From an uncultured Selenomonadaceae bacterium (GTDB lineage Bacteria; Bacillota; Negativicutes; Selenomonadales; Selenomonadaceae), in NCBI GenBank assembly GCA_905234395.1, contig CAJOHG010000010.1:1-52002 (forward strand): DNA of 52,002 bases, in the 5' to 3' direction. The notes below the pieces were generated by a model. It had not been told where the DNA came from and ran no database searches. It saw nothing but the letters and a program-made list of their open reading frames with translations. The number at the start of each line of letters is the position of its first letter. Positions within the stretch are counted from its first letter, which is position 1. Position numbers and translations under genes: made by a program. Positions 1 to 7,912 of the stretch are shown here, in pieces.

Positions 1-44
1 AGATATTTTTCTATCTTTTCATATTGTTCTTGTGTGATTTTCAT
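1..44 (-). CDS. Transposase, N-terminal fragment (runs off the window)
   Basis: The reading frame starts with ATG at 44 and encodes MKITQEQYEKIEKY before the window ends. The same peptide is encoded at 51958-52002 on the plus strand. This start resembles the N-termini of IS5-type transposases that begin with a short helical segment, but only 14 residues are visible. No catalytic DDE residue can be seen, so the family call is an inference. Confidence 0.5.
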   Translation of the reverse strand, partial: MKITQEQYEKIEKY

Positions 45-98
45 GACTTCATTTTATCAGCTTTATTTTCTATTTTCCATAGTGTGAACACGCTCTAG
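1..98 (-). mobile_element. Left boundary: end of an insertion sequence (IS5-like), inverted copy of the right boundary
   Basis: Bases 1-98 are the exact reverse complement of bases 51904-52001. On the minus strand the element starts near GAGCGTGTTCACACT (about 81-95), which probably holds the terminal inverted repeat. A transposase reading frame then runs off the window. A CTAG lies at the edge of both copies (95-98 and 51904-51907) and may be part of the target site. The flanking bases differ beyond that point (99 versus 51903), which places the element boundary. The left copy sits about 70 bases upstream of the cdaA promoter. Assignment to the IS5 superfamily rests only on the N-terminal peptide and is tentative. 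Confidence 0.75.
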
Positions 99-167
99 AC
101 AAAACTAAGCTGAAGATTAAGTTTCCATTAAAAAGCCGTCGATGTCCGCGCCGCTGAAAATCTGTGA

Positions 168-196
168 TTGAATCTGAAAAATTTTTGTAGTATATT
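168..196 (+). promoter_or_regulatory. Probable sigma-70-type promoter of cdaA-cdaR
   Basis: A -35 box TTGAAT (168-173) and a -10 box TATATT (191-196) are separated by 17 bases and lie about 40 bases upstream of the cdaA start. Both boxes differ from consensus at one position or a few. The IS end stops 70 bases upstream and leaves this promoter intact. Confidence 0.5.
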
Positions 197-234
197 GTTG
201 CGGGAAAATCTTTTCACCAAGGAGAGTGGTGCTT

Positions 235-1080
235 ATGCCTTTAGATTTTGAGTTCCCTGCCAAAGTCAGCGACCTTGTCTCGACGATAACCGTGCTTGAC
301 ATAATCGACATCGTCATCGTCGCAATAATTCTCTACAAAGCTTATCAAATGATTCAAGACACCCGCGCCATCACTCTGGTCAAAGGACTCGTGATAATTT
401 GGACGCTCACGATAATTTGCGGCTGGATTAATCTGCACGTCATCACGTGGCTCTTAGAAAAAGTTTCCGGTTGGTTGCTAATCGCATTGCCGATTCTCTT
501 TCAACCGGAACTGCGCCGCGCACTCGAACACATCGGTCAAGGCAAATTCATCGGTCACAGCGGCTCATTGATGAACAAACGCGAAGCTGAAGCCGTCGTT
601 GACGAACTTGTTAAAACCGCAAAGAAACTTTCGCAGACAAAAACCGGTGCGCTTATGGTCATTGAACGCGAAATGAAATTGAACGATATCAGCGTAACCG
701 GCATTCACATAGACGGAATCATTTCATCGGAATTTTTGCTAAACGTTTTCATCGTCAACACGCCCTTGCACGACGGCGCAGCCATCATTCGCGGCAACAG
801 ATTAATTTCTGCAGCATGTGTCCTGCCGCTTACGGAGAATCACGAACTTTCAACGGAATTGGGCACGCGACATCGTGCGGCAATCGGACTTTCCGAACAG
901 TGCGACGCGTTGATTATTGTCGTGAGCGAAGAGACCGGGACAATTTCCGTTGCCGAGGGCGGACATTTGACACGCCGCTTTGACGACAAGACACTCGCCG
1001 CGAAAATTCGTCCTGCCTTTGTTCGCAAGGAAGATAAATTTTTCGGGAAATTTTTTGGCAGATGGAGGGGCGATAAATGA
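235..1080 (+). CDS. cdaA: Diadenylate cyclase CdaA (c-di-AMP synthase)
   Basis: CdaA makes cyclic di-AMP from two ATP at the inner membrane; the messenger controls potassium/osmolyte transport and cell-wall balance in Firmicutes. About 281 residues. Three hydrophobic segments fill roughly the first 85 residues, followed by a DAC (DisA_N) domain. The two family signatures are present: the DGA motif in PLHDGAAIIRG and the RHR motif in GTRHRAAIG. I chose ATG 235 because the AAGGAG at 219-224 is 10 bases upstream; GTG 229 is also possible, and GTG 226 is too close. The stop overlaps the start of cdaR by 4 bases, so the two are translationally coupled. In most Firmicutes glmM follows cdaR, but here it lies at 44140. 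Confidence 0.95.
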   Translation: MPLDFEFPAKVSDLVSTITVLDIIDIVIVAIILYKAYQMIQDTRAITLVKGLVIIWTLTIICGWINLHVITWLLEKVSGWLLIALPILFQPELRRALEHIGQGKFIGHSGSLMNKREAEAVVDELVKTAKKLSQTKTGALMVIEREMKLNDISVTGIHIDGIISSEFLLNVFIVNTPLHDGAAIIRGNRLISAACVLPLTENHELSTELGTRHRAAIGLSEQCDALIIVVSEETGTISVAEGGHLTRRFDDKTLAAKIRPAFVRKEDKFFGKFFGRWRGDK

Positions 1081-2024
1081 TTCAAATACTGGACTTTTTC
1101 CGCCGCAACATGCTGAAAAAAATTCTCGCATTGCTCGTGGCGTTTGCAATGTGGGTGTTCGTCATGGAAGATCAAGACCCTGAAATTGACGGCTCCTACA
1201 CCGTGCCGCTTGTAATTTCAAATGCCGCTTATGAATTCGTGCCCGTGTGCGACGTGCAGACCGTTCAGATTGAAACTCGTGCGCCGCGCTCCTACTTTGT
1301 CAAATACAATGACAATGCTTTTCGTGTCTATGCCGACATGGAAGGCATGGGCGAGGGCGAACATAAAATCACTCCGCAAGTCGTGATGCCGCAAGGTTTT
1401 GAATTGATTGGCACTAGACCGGCAAACGTCGCAGTCACGCTCGATCCGCTGATTGAACGGCAAATTCCCATTGAGTTGATAACATCGGGCAGTGTCGCTC
1501 CGAATTCGGCGGTTAAAGAAATTGCCAAGTCAATGAAATTTGTTACGCTCATTGGCGCGAAAAGTTACGTCGAACGTGTCGCCAGAGTTTATGGCACGGT
1601 GAATTTGTCCGGCAATTCTTCAAGTTTCGAGATGCAAATTCCGATGAATGCCGTCGACGAAAACGGCGTAAACGTGAAAAATGTGCATGTGGTGCCCAGC
1701 GTCATAACCGTTTCCGTCGATATTGAAAGCGGCTTGAAGAAAAAGATTGTGCCGGTCGTCGCGGAAATTTCCACAATGGACGGTTGGGAACTCACCGACA
1801 TCAAAATCGAGCCTGCGCAAGTTGAAATCAGCGGTGCGGAGTCCGTGATAAATTCAATCATCACGATAAAGACGGTGCCTTTCACGGTGCAGACAGGTCA
1901 ACGCGTTTTCAACGGGACGCTGAAATTGGACGTGCCCGAAAGTGTGACCGTCACAGACAGTGAAGTTGAAGTTTCAGCCTCCGTTATTCGCAAAGCCGTT
2001 GCACGAGATTCGGCGGACAATTAG
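1077..2024 (+). CDS. cdaR: CdaR/YbbR-domain protein, regulator of CdaA
   Basis: About 315 residues with one N-terminal membrane segment (residues about 12-27), then several tandem YbbR beta domains facing outside the cytoplasm. YbbR repeats are recognisable by blocks such as VPLVISN, IPIELITSG and VPVVAEIST at regular spacing. CdaR binds CdaA and modulates its cyclase activity in Bacillus and Listeria. The gene overlaps cdaA by 4 bases (ATGA), and the purine-rich GGAGGGG just upstream serves as ribosome site. It ends the short operon; the structured repeat at 2104-2314 follows instead of glmM. Confidence 0.88.
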   Translation: MIQILDFFRRNMLKKILALLVAFAMWVFVMEDQDPEIDGSYTVPLVISNAAYEFVPVCDVQTVQIETRAPRSYFVKYNDNAFRVYADMEGMGEGEHKITPQVVMPQGFELIGTRPANVAVTLDPLIERQIPIELITSGSVAPNSAVKEIAKSMKFVTLIGAKSYVERVARVYGTVNLSGNSSSFEMQIPMNAVDENGVNVKNVHVVPSVITVSVDIESGLKKKIVPVVAEISTMDGWELTDIKIEPAQVEISGAESVINSIITIKTVPFTVQTGQRVFNGTLKLDVPESVTVTDSEVEVSASVIRKAVARDSADN

Positions 2025-2103
2025 GGCGTGTCGGTAAATTGCTTTTGGCGTGGAGTTTCTTTTAAATTTTTTTCTTCTACTTTTTCTTTGCTGCGCCCAA
2101 AGA

Positions 2104-2314
2104 CCCGCTTTAAAAGCGGGGGAACAGTAAGGGTTATAGACGCCTTAAAGTGTTAAGCGATTTTAAAGTATACCGGTTGGATGCAACGTCACGTTGCCAA
2201 AAAGAAAGGGCGTAAGTCCGCCTGGCGTCGCATCACGCGACGCGGTCGGCAGCGGCGCACATCCTTGTGCGCCGGGTGTCAGCTCTGTTCAGCGTGACTT
2301 TTTCGACTGTCACC
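2104..2314 (+). repeat. Structured intergenic element, divergent copy A (upstream of tsaD)
   Basis: The 309-base gap between cdaR and tsaD holds no gene but four hairpins. They are CCCGCTTT/AAAGCGGG (about 2104-2120), GCGTCGC/GCGACGC (2225-2243), GGCGCAC/GTGCGCC (2254-2273), and GGTGTCAG/CTGTCACC with one mismatch (2275-2314). The last pair has the order and the loop word AGCGTGAC of the copies at 23721 and 40283, although the stems have different bases. The segment near 2078-2100 resembles the reverse complement of the pyrimidine-rich tail of those copies, so this region may be a mosaic. Tsad's ribosome site lies just after it. Confidence 0.5.
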
Positions 2315-2333
2315 TAGAAAAGGAAAATCATTC

Positions 2334-3338
2334 ATGGAAAAAATTTTAACTCTCGGCATTGAAACCAGTTGCGACGAAACTGCGGCGGCAGTTCTGCGCG
2401 GCGGACGTGAACTTTTGTCAAACGTCATTTCAACGCAAATTCTGTTGCATCAAAAATTCGGCGGCGTCGTGCCGGAAATTGCTTCGCGAAAACACATTGT
2501 CAACATCATGCCGGTTATCGACGAGGCATTGACAAAGGCGGACGTCAATCTGCGCGACATTAATCAAATCGCCGTGACATTCGGACCGGGCTTGGCGGGC
2601 GCATTGCTCGTCGGTTTGTCTGCGGCAAAATCTTTGGCATACGCGCTGAAAATTCCGCTCGTCGCCGTCAATCATTTGGAAGGGCACATTTTCGCGAACT
2701 TCATCAGCGCACCTAAATTGGAGCCGCCATTTTTATCGCTGGTCGTTTCGGGAGGACACACTGCGTTGATTAAAATGCTCGGCTACAATCGATTCGAGTT
2801 GCTCGGACAATCACGCGACGACGCTGCAGGAGAAGCTTTCGACAAAATCGCGCGAGTTATGGGCTTGCCATATCCCGGCGGCCCGGAAATTGACAAGCTT
2901 GCAAAACTCGGCAATTCGACTGCGATTGACTTTCCGCGCCCGAAAGTTGACGGCTACGATTTCAGTTTCAGCGGCTTGAAGTCGGCGGTTTTAAATTTTC
3001 TCAACACCGCGCAGATGAAAGGCGAATCGATTAATTCTGCTGACGTTGCGGCGAGTTTTCAAAAGACCGTCGTCGACACGTTGGCGGAAAAAACTTTGGC
3101 GGCGGCTGAAAAATTCAAGCTGGACAAAATTGTTTTGGCAGGCGGCGTCGCAGCTAATTCGTCGCTCGAAAAAACTTTGCGTGAAGCTTGTCAACGTCGC
3201 GGACTGAAATTTTTCTACCCGTCGAAAATTCTCTGTACCGACAACGCGGCGATGATTGCTTGTCGCGGCTACTATCAGTCGCTCGAAAAAATTTTTGCCG
3301 ATTCAACATTGAACGCCGTCCCGAATTTAGGTTTGTAA
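2334..3338 (+). CDS. tsaD: tRNA N6-adenosine threonylcarbamoyltransferase TsaD
   Basis: TsaD transfers the threonylcarbamoyl group to A37 of ANN-reading tRNAs, working with TsaB and TsaE. 334 residues, the usual length. The ASKHA-fold start [11 protein letters not shown] is conserved (here [15 protein letters not shown]), as are the metal-binding HxEGH motif ([11 protein letters not shown], about residues 113-123), SGGHT, and the C-terminal GGVAAN and DNAAM blocks. ATG 2334 follows AAAAGGA at a suitable distance. It is co-directional with the following genes to 6401, with short gaps or overlaps, suggesting an operon. Confidence 0.97.
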   Translation: MEKILTLGIETSCDETAAAVLRGGRELLSNVISTQILLHQKFGGVVPEIASRKHIVNIMPVIDEALTKADVNLRDINQIAVTFGPGLAGALLVGLSAAKSLAYALKIPLVAVNHLEGHIFANFISAPKLEPPFLSLVVSGGHTALIKMLGYNRFELLGQSRDDAAGEAFDKIARVMGLPYPGGPEIDKLAKLGNSTAIDFPRPKVDGYDFSFSGLKSAVLNFLNTAQMKGESINSADVAASFQKTVVDTLAEKTLAAAEKFKLDKIVLAGGVAANSSLEKTLREACQRRGLKFFYPSKILCTDNAAMIACRGYYQSLEKIFADSTLNAVPNLGL

Positions 3339-3350
3339 GGAGTGATTCAC

Positions 3351-4487
3351 ATGAAAAAATTTTTCTCGCTGTTGATTGTCTTCGTCGTCGCGATAACGTT
3401 TTTATCCGTCGCGCACGCAATGGATTATCAACTGGAACAAGTCGTCGTGGTCAGTCGTCACAATTTGCGCAATTCACTCAAGGCGGGAGATGACAGAGGA
3501 CTTTTGACATTGCGCGGCGGAGAAATGGAAACGTTGATGGGACAATATTTTGAGGCGCGGTTAAGGGCGCAAGGTCTCTTCCCGAAAAACGCTCAACCTT
3601 CCGTCGGCGAAGTTCGTTTCTACGCAAATTCTTATCAGCGGACAATCGCCACGGCAAAATATTTTTCGGCGGGAGCATTTCCAATCGCCAACATCCCGAT
3701 TGAATATCACCGCGCGTTGGGACAAAAAGACCGCGTGTTTTTATCGCCGGCGGATCCCGCGCTTGTGAAAAAAATTTCCGCCGAACTCGACAGCAAAAAA
3801 TTACTTAACAGCGTGCGCAAAGAAATTGCAACCGTCGAACGTCTCAGCGGCGAAAAATTCAATCCCGACGATTTTTATCAGATGAAACTTGGCAACGAGG
3901 CAGCCGAATGGAAACTTCAAGGCTCCGCGAAAACAATTAATCTTGCCGCCGACGCTTTGCTCATGGATTATTACAACGGAAAAATTTCTTACAGCGATTC
4001 GGAAATGCGCGACGTTGCGAAAGTTGCTTCCTTGACGGTTAACGACAACTTCAATCATCCGCTTACCGCAAAAGTTTTCGCAAGCCCGATGCTCGCCGTT
4101 ATCTCCGACGAACTCAACACGCCCGGTCGAAAGTTCAGTTTCATTTGCGGACACGATTCAAATCTTTCAAACGTCTTGACGGCTCTCGGCGTTGAAGATT
4201 ACGTTTTGCCCGGCACGTTTGAATGGCGCGTTCCGATTGGCTCAAAGATTGTTATCAAAAAATTTCGCGGCTCCGACAGCAACGAATACGCTCGCTTGAG
4301 TCTCGTCTATCCTTCAGCCGCGCAGATTGTCAATCGCGAAATGCTCACGCTAGATAATCCGCCGATGAAAGTTGCGTTGAAATTGCGCGGACTGCAAACG
4401 GTTGACGCGGACGCAATTTACAAACTCTCTGACGTTTTGCAAAGACTTTCCGACGCGCAAATTGTTGACGGCAGACGAATTGGTTAA
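3351..4487 (+). CDS. Periplasmic histidine-type phosphatase (clade 2), variant active-site motif
   Basis: About 378 residues with a signal peptide (residues 1-23, cleavage after AHA). The histidine acid phosphatase fold is indicated by an N-terminal RH motif (residues 36-37), an Arg in YANSYQRTIATAKYF and the C-terminal HD motif in FICGHDSNLSNVL. Classical members have RHGxRxP; here the motif reads RHNLRNS, so the Gly and Pro are replaced while His and both Arg remain. The substrate cannot be told from sequence; phytase or sugar-phosphate phosphatase activity is known in the family. ATG 3351 is 8 bases after AAGGAG. It lies 12 bases after tsaD. Confidence 0.8.
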   Translation: MKKFFSLLIVFVVAITFLSVAHAMDYQLEQVVVVSRHNLRNSLKAGDDRGLLTLRGGEMETLMGQYFEARLRAQGLFPKNAQPSVGEVRFYANSYQRTIATAKYFSAGAFPIANIPIEYHRALGQKDRVFLSPADPALVKKISAELDSKKLLNSVRKEIATVERLSGEKFNPDDFYQMKLGNEAAEWKLQGSAKTINLAADALLMDYYNGKISYSDSEMRDVAKVASLTVNDNFNHPLTAKVFASPMLAVISDELNTPGRKFSFICGHDSNLSNVLTALGVEDYVLPGTFEWRVPIGSKIVIKKFRGSDSNEYARLSLVYPSAAQIVNREMLTLDNPPMKVALKLRGLQTVDADAIYKLSDVLQRLSDAQIVDGRRIG

Positions 4488-4496
4488 GGAGATTTT

Positions 4497-4931
4497 ATGG
4501 AACTCAAAAGCTTAGGGAAAATTACCGCTTACAAATACGACTACGCGCCCGAATTTTTGGAGGCGATTGAAAATCGTAACGTCGACAGAAATTATTTCGT
4601 GACGTTGACGAGCGACGAATTCACTTGCCTTTGCCCGATAACTCATCAGCCCGATTACGCCACGATTAAAATTCGCTACGTGCCCGATAAATTTTTGGTC
4701 GAGAGCAAAAGCCTCAAACTTTATCTGACGAGTTTTAGAAACCACGGAACTTTTCACGAGGACGTTGTCAACACGATAGCCGACGACTTGATTAAACTTT
4801 TGCAACCGCGCTATCTTGAGGTCGAAGGAATTTTCAATGCTCGCGGCGGAATTTCAATCGTGCCGTTCGTCAATTACGGTCGCGGAGAATTCGAGGACGT
4901 TGCGAAAAAAATTTTATTGGAGAGACGATGA
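4497..4931 (+). CDS. queF: NADPH-dependent 7-cyano-7-deazaguanine reductase QueF
   Basis: QueF reduces preQ0 to preQ1 in queuosine biosynthesis. 144 residues fits the short, unimodular (YkvM-type) subfamily. The thioimide-forming Cys and the catalytic Asp are visible in [16 protein letters not shown] (about residues 42-57), and the NADPH-binding signature ESKSLKLYL follows. ATG 4497 follows AAGGAG. The last codons overlap the next gene by 4 bases, so the two are probably translationally coupled. Confidence 0.95.
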   Translation: MELKSLGKITAYKYDYAPEFLEAIENRNVDRNYFVTLTSDEFTCLCPITHQPDYATIKIRYVPDKFLVESKSLKLYLTSFRNHGTFHEDVVNTIADDLIKLLQPRYLEVEGIFNARGGISIVPFVNYGRGEFEDVAKKILLERR

Positions 4932-5752
4932 TTAGACAGAAAAAAATCGCGCTGATTAACGACGTGACGGGCTTCGGACGCTGTTCAGTGACCGTCGAAT
5001 TGCCGATAATCAGTGCGCTGAAAATTCAAGTTTGTCCGTTGCCGACTGCGTTGTTATCGGTTCACACGGGCTTTAAAAATTATTTCATGGACGATTTTAC
5101 CGACCGCATGAATTTTTACGTTGACAGCTGGCAGAAAAATTCGCTGACCTTCGACGCCATTGCAACCGGATTTTTAGGTTCCGCCGCGCAGATTGAAATT
5201 GTCCGCCGCGTGATAAAAAATTTTCCCGCCGTCGTGATAATCGATCCCGTCATGGGCGACCACGGCAAAATTTACGCGTCCTATACAAAAGAAATGTGCC
5301 GACGTATGCGCGAGCTGTTGGAATTCGCAGACCTTGTCACGCCGAATTTGACCGAGGCTTGTGAACTTTTGGGCACGCCTTATCGCGAAAAAATTTCCGA
5401 TTCGGAGCTTGCGACTATGGCGGCGAACATTGCGGCGAAAACTCGCGGCGGGCGCGTCATCATCACGGGCATAACGCTCGACTTCGACGACGATTCAAAC
5501 ATCACAAATTTTATCTTCGACAACGGGCAAATTAATCTGGTCACGTCGAAAAAACTCGGCGGCGATCGTTCGGGCACGGGCGATGCATTTTTTGCAGTAG
5601 CAGCGGCAAGTTGGCTCAACGGTGAAACTTTGACTGATTCGACACGCAAAGCTGCTGATTTTGTCGCCAAATGCATTGCTCACGCCGAAAAACTCGATTT
5701 GCCGTGGAATTTCGGCTTGCCCTTTGAAGAATTTTTGACCGAACTAAGGTGA
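4928..5752 (+). CDS. Pyridoxamine/pyridoxal kinase (PdxK/PdxY family)
   Basis: A ribokinase-fold enzyme that phosphorylates B6 vitamers for salvage of pyridoxal phosphate. 274 residues. The start [18 protein letters not shown] and the VHTGFKNY block match the pyridoxamine kinase family. The C-terminal [14 protein letters not shown] carries the anion hole and catalytic Asp (GTGD). DPVMGDHGK is the substrate/ATP-side motif. The overlap ATGA with queF implies coupling. PdxY and PdxK cannot be separated by eye. Confidence 0.9.
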   Translation: MIRQKKIALINDVTGFGRCSVTVELPIISALKIQVCPLPTALLSVHTGFKNYFMDDFTDRMNFYVDSWQKNSLTFDAIATGFLGSAAQIEIVRRVIKNFPAVVIIDPVMGDHGKIYASYTKEMCRRMRELLEFADLVTPNLTEACELLGTPYREKISDSELATMAANIAAKTRGGRVIITGITLDFDDDSNITNFIFDNGQINLVTSKKLGGDRSGTGDAFFAVAAASWLNGETLTDSTRKAADFVAKCIAHAEKLDLPWNFGLPFEEFLTELR

Positions 5753-5756
5753 TTGC

Positions 5757-6401
5757 ATGAGAAAATTTTTCGTGCTGCTGATTTTGTCGGCGGCAATTTT
5801 TTTTACGGCTTGCGGACAAAACGATTCGCCCGAAGTCGCTCTTAACGAAATAAAAATCGCGCTCGCAGAGAGAAACGTTGCTAAACTCTCCGAACGCGTG
5901 AATATGGACGAATTTTTTTCCGCGACATACGACGCCGCGACCGTTGAACTTGCAAAAAATTACGACGCTTACAAGGCGAAATATCCCGACGATCCGTACT
6001 TTCAACACAGCGCGGAATTTTTGACGACTTACAACGCCAAACATAAGGACTTGCATTTGAAATTCCTCGACGGAGTGAAAGCGGCTTATTTTGCCAAAAT
6101 GCCCGCTCCCGAAAATCCGCAAGACAATCCCGCCGCTTACGTTGCCAATGAGTTTGAATTGATTCGGCAGGCAACGAACGTCACCGTCAAAGAAACTCGC
6201 GTCAAAAATAATCGCGCGACCGTCGTGTTGGACGTGCAAGGCGATAATTCTCTGCGCGGACGATTCATCGGTCATTTGACATTCAAGCTTGCCTTTCACC
6301 GCGACGAAAAAAATCAGTGGCATTTCGACGCGATAGAGAATCTTGACGAGTTGACGCCCGCTCTTGTCGACAAGGCGGAAATTGTCTGGATAACGTTCTG
6401 A
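5757..6401 (+). CDS. Predicted lipoprotein of unknown function
   Basis: 214 residues. The first 20 residues form a lipoprotein signal ending in a lipobox FFTAC, with Cys about residue 19 as the lipidated residue. The mature part is charged and predicted globular, with the pattern of an alpha-helical N half and a beta-rich C half (TVVLDVQGDNS, HLTFKLAFHRDEKNQWHFD). It resembles the DUF2939-type small lipoproteins of Negativicutes, but I am not sure of the family. It starts 4 bases after the kinase gene and is the last gene of this operon. Confidence 0.7.
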   Translation: MRKFFVLLILSAAIFFTACGQNDSPEVALNEIKIALAERNVAKLSERVNMDEFFSATYDAATVELAKNYDAYKAKYPDDPYFQHSAEFLTTYNAKHKDLHLKFLDGVKAAYFAKMPAPENPQDNPAAYVANEFELIRQATNVTVKETRVKNNRATVVLDVQGDNSLRGRFIGHLTFKLAFHRDEKNQWHFDAIENLDELTPALVDKAEIVWITF

Positions 6402-6405
6402 TTTC

Positions 6406-6471
6406 ATAGAAACCGGGCAGTTAACGTTAAAATATCCCTGTGTTATTTCCCTACTCGTTCACGGTTTCTAT
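6406..6471 (+). promoter_or_regulatory. Inverted repeat upstream of the purine permease
   Basis: ATAGAAACCG (6406-6415) is repeated as CGGTTTCTAT (6462-6471), a perfect 10-base inverted repeat around a 46-base centre. Inside it is a short palindrome TTAACGTTAA (6421-6430). The right arm ends exactly at the -35 box of the permease promoter. It could be an operator or an attenuator-like structure. It does not match the purine riboswitch core that I know (no TATA...TCTACC...GACTATGG pattern). Confidence 0.4.
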
Positions 6472-6499
6472 TTACTAGTTCCTGCTTTTCGTGTAAAAT
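6471..6499 (+). promoter_or_regulatory. Probable promoter of the purine permease gene
   Basis: TTTACT (6471-6476) and TAAAAT (6494-6499) are separated by 17 bases, about 40 bases upstream of the start codon. Confidence 0.45.
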
Positions 6500-6537
6500 C
6501 ACCGCGTCGAAAAACTTTAATTAGAAAGGGGCACTCT

Positions 6538-7899
6538 ATGGAAAAATTTTTTGAGCTGAGAGCACGCGGCACCGACGTTAAAACAGAAATTATGGCGGGC
6601 ATTACGACGTTCATGACAATGGCTTACATTCTCGCCGTCAACCCGATAATTCTCGGCGCGTCGGGAATGGACACGGGCGCAATTTTCACGGCAACGGCTC
6701 TCGCCTCTGCGTTCGCAACGTTTTGTATGGCACTGCTGGCGAATATGCCTTTCGTATTATCGGCGGGCATGGGTCTCAACGCTTACTTTGCTTACACGGT
6801 CGTTATCGGCATGGGCTACACGTGGCAACAGGCATTGGCGGCTATTTTCGTCGAAGGTCTAATTTTTATTTTCTTATCGCTCGTCAACATTCGAGAGGCA
6901 ATTTTCAATGCAATACCTCCGTCGCTGAAAATCGCTGTCTCCGTCGGTATCGGACTGTTCATAAGTTTCATCGGTCTGCAGAACGCGCACATCGTTGTTG
7001 CCGGGCCGACGCTCGTCACGCTGTATTCGTTCAAAGGCTCCGTTGAAAGCGGCATGTTCCAATCGGAAGGCATAACAGTTTTACTCGCGTTAATCGGTCT
7101 GCTGATAACGGCGTTCCTGCTGATAAAAAACGTCAAAGGCTCCGTGCTGTTCGGAATAGTCGCGACGTGGGCTTTAGGCATGATCTGTCAAGCAGTCGGG
7201 CTCTACGTTCCGAATCCCGAAAAAGGTTTCTTCAGCTTATTTCCGTCGGGCATCGTGTCAATGCCGGCGCCACTCTCTCCAACGTTTATGCAAGTCGACT
7301 TCAGCTCGGTGATGTCGTTTGAATTTTTCTCGGTGTTGATGGCGTTCCTGTTCGTCGACTTATTCGACACAATCGGCACGGTCATCGGTTGCGCGTCAAA
7401 GGCAAATCTCCTCGACTCTGACGGCAAGCTTCCGAAAGTCAAGCAAGTTTTATTGACGGACGCAATCGGCACGACGGCAGGCTCACTTTTGGGCACGTCA
7501 ACGGTTACAACGTTTGTCGAATCGTCGGCAGGCATTGCTGAAGGCGGCAAAACAGGCTTGACGGCATTAACGGCAGGCGCATTATTTTTGGCGGCATTAT
7601 TTTTCTCGCCGATATTTTTGGCAATTCCCGCCTTCGCGACGGCTCCCGCGCTGATAATCGTCGGCTTCCTGATGATGCAACAAGTCGCCAAAATCAGTTG
7701 GACGGACGACGTTTTGACGGCTGTTCCCGCTTACATAACAATTTTCTCGATGGCGTTCATGTATTCAATCTCGGAAGGCATTTGCTTCGGCGTCATAAGC
7801 TACACGTTGTTGCACGTCGGCACGGGCAAAAGCAAAATCGTTACGCCGCTGATGTATATCTTGACGTTGCTGTTCATCATGAAATACGCGCTCCTGTGA
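6538..7899 (+). CDS. Hypoxanthine/guanine permease, NCS2 family (PbuG/AzgA type)
   Basis: 453 residues with about 12-14 hydrophobic segments. The opening GxxTFMTMAYILAVNP motif and the block SAGMGLNAYFAYTVV are hallmarks of the AzgA/PbuG/PurP branch that imports adenine, hypoxanthine or guanine with protons. DLFDTIGTVIG and GTSTVTTFVESSAGIAEGG are the conserved substrate-site motifs of transmembrane segments 8 and 10. ATG 6538 follows AGAAAGGGG. It has its own promoter and is followed 13 bases later by the next gene. Confidence 0.92.
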   Translation: MEKFFELRARGTDVKTEIMAGITTFMTMAYILAVNPIILGASGMDTGAIFTATALASAFATFCMALLANMPFVLSAGMGLNAYFAYTVVIGMGYTWQQALAAIFVEGLIFIFLSLVNIREAIFNAIPPSLKIAVSVGIGLFISFIGLQNAHIVVAGPTLVTLYSFKGSVESGMFQSEGITVLLALIGLLITAFLLIKNVKGSVLFGIVATWALGMICQAVGLYVPNPEKGFFSLFPSGIVSMPAPLSPTFMQVDFSSVMSFEFFSVLMAFLFVDLFDTIGTVIGCASKANLLDSDGKLPKVKQVLLTDAIGTTAGSLLGTSTVTTFVESSAGIAEGGKTGLTALTAGALFLAALFFSPIFLAIPAFATAPALIIVGFLMMQQVAKISWTDDVLTAVPAYITIFSMAFMYSISEGICFGVISYTLLHVGTGKSKIVTPLMYILTLLFIMKYALL

Positions 7900-7912
7900 G
7901 GAGGTTATCGCA

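Noticed and set aside
6402..6537. Purine riboswitch upstream of the purine permease
   Set aside because: The conserved junction bases (TATA, TCTACC, GACTATGG) are not present in order. Only an inverted repeat is visible.
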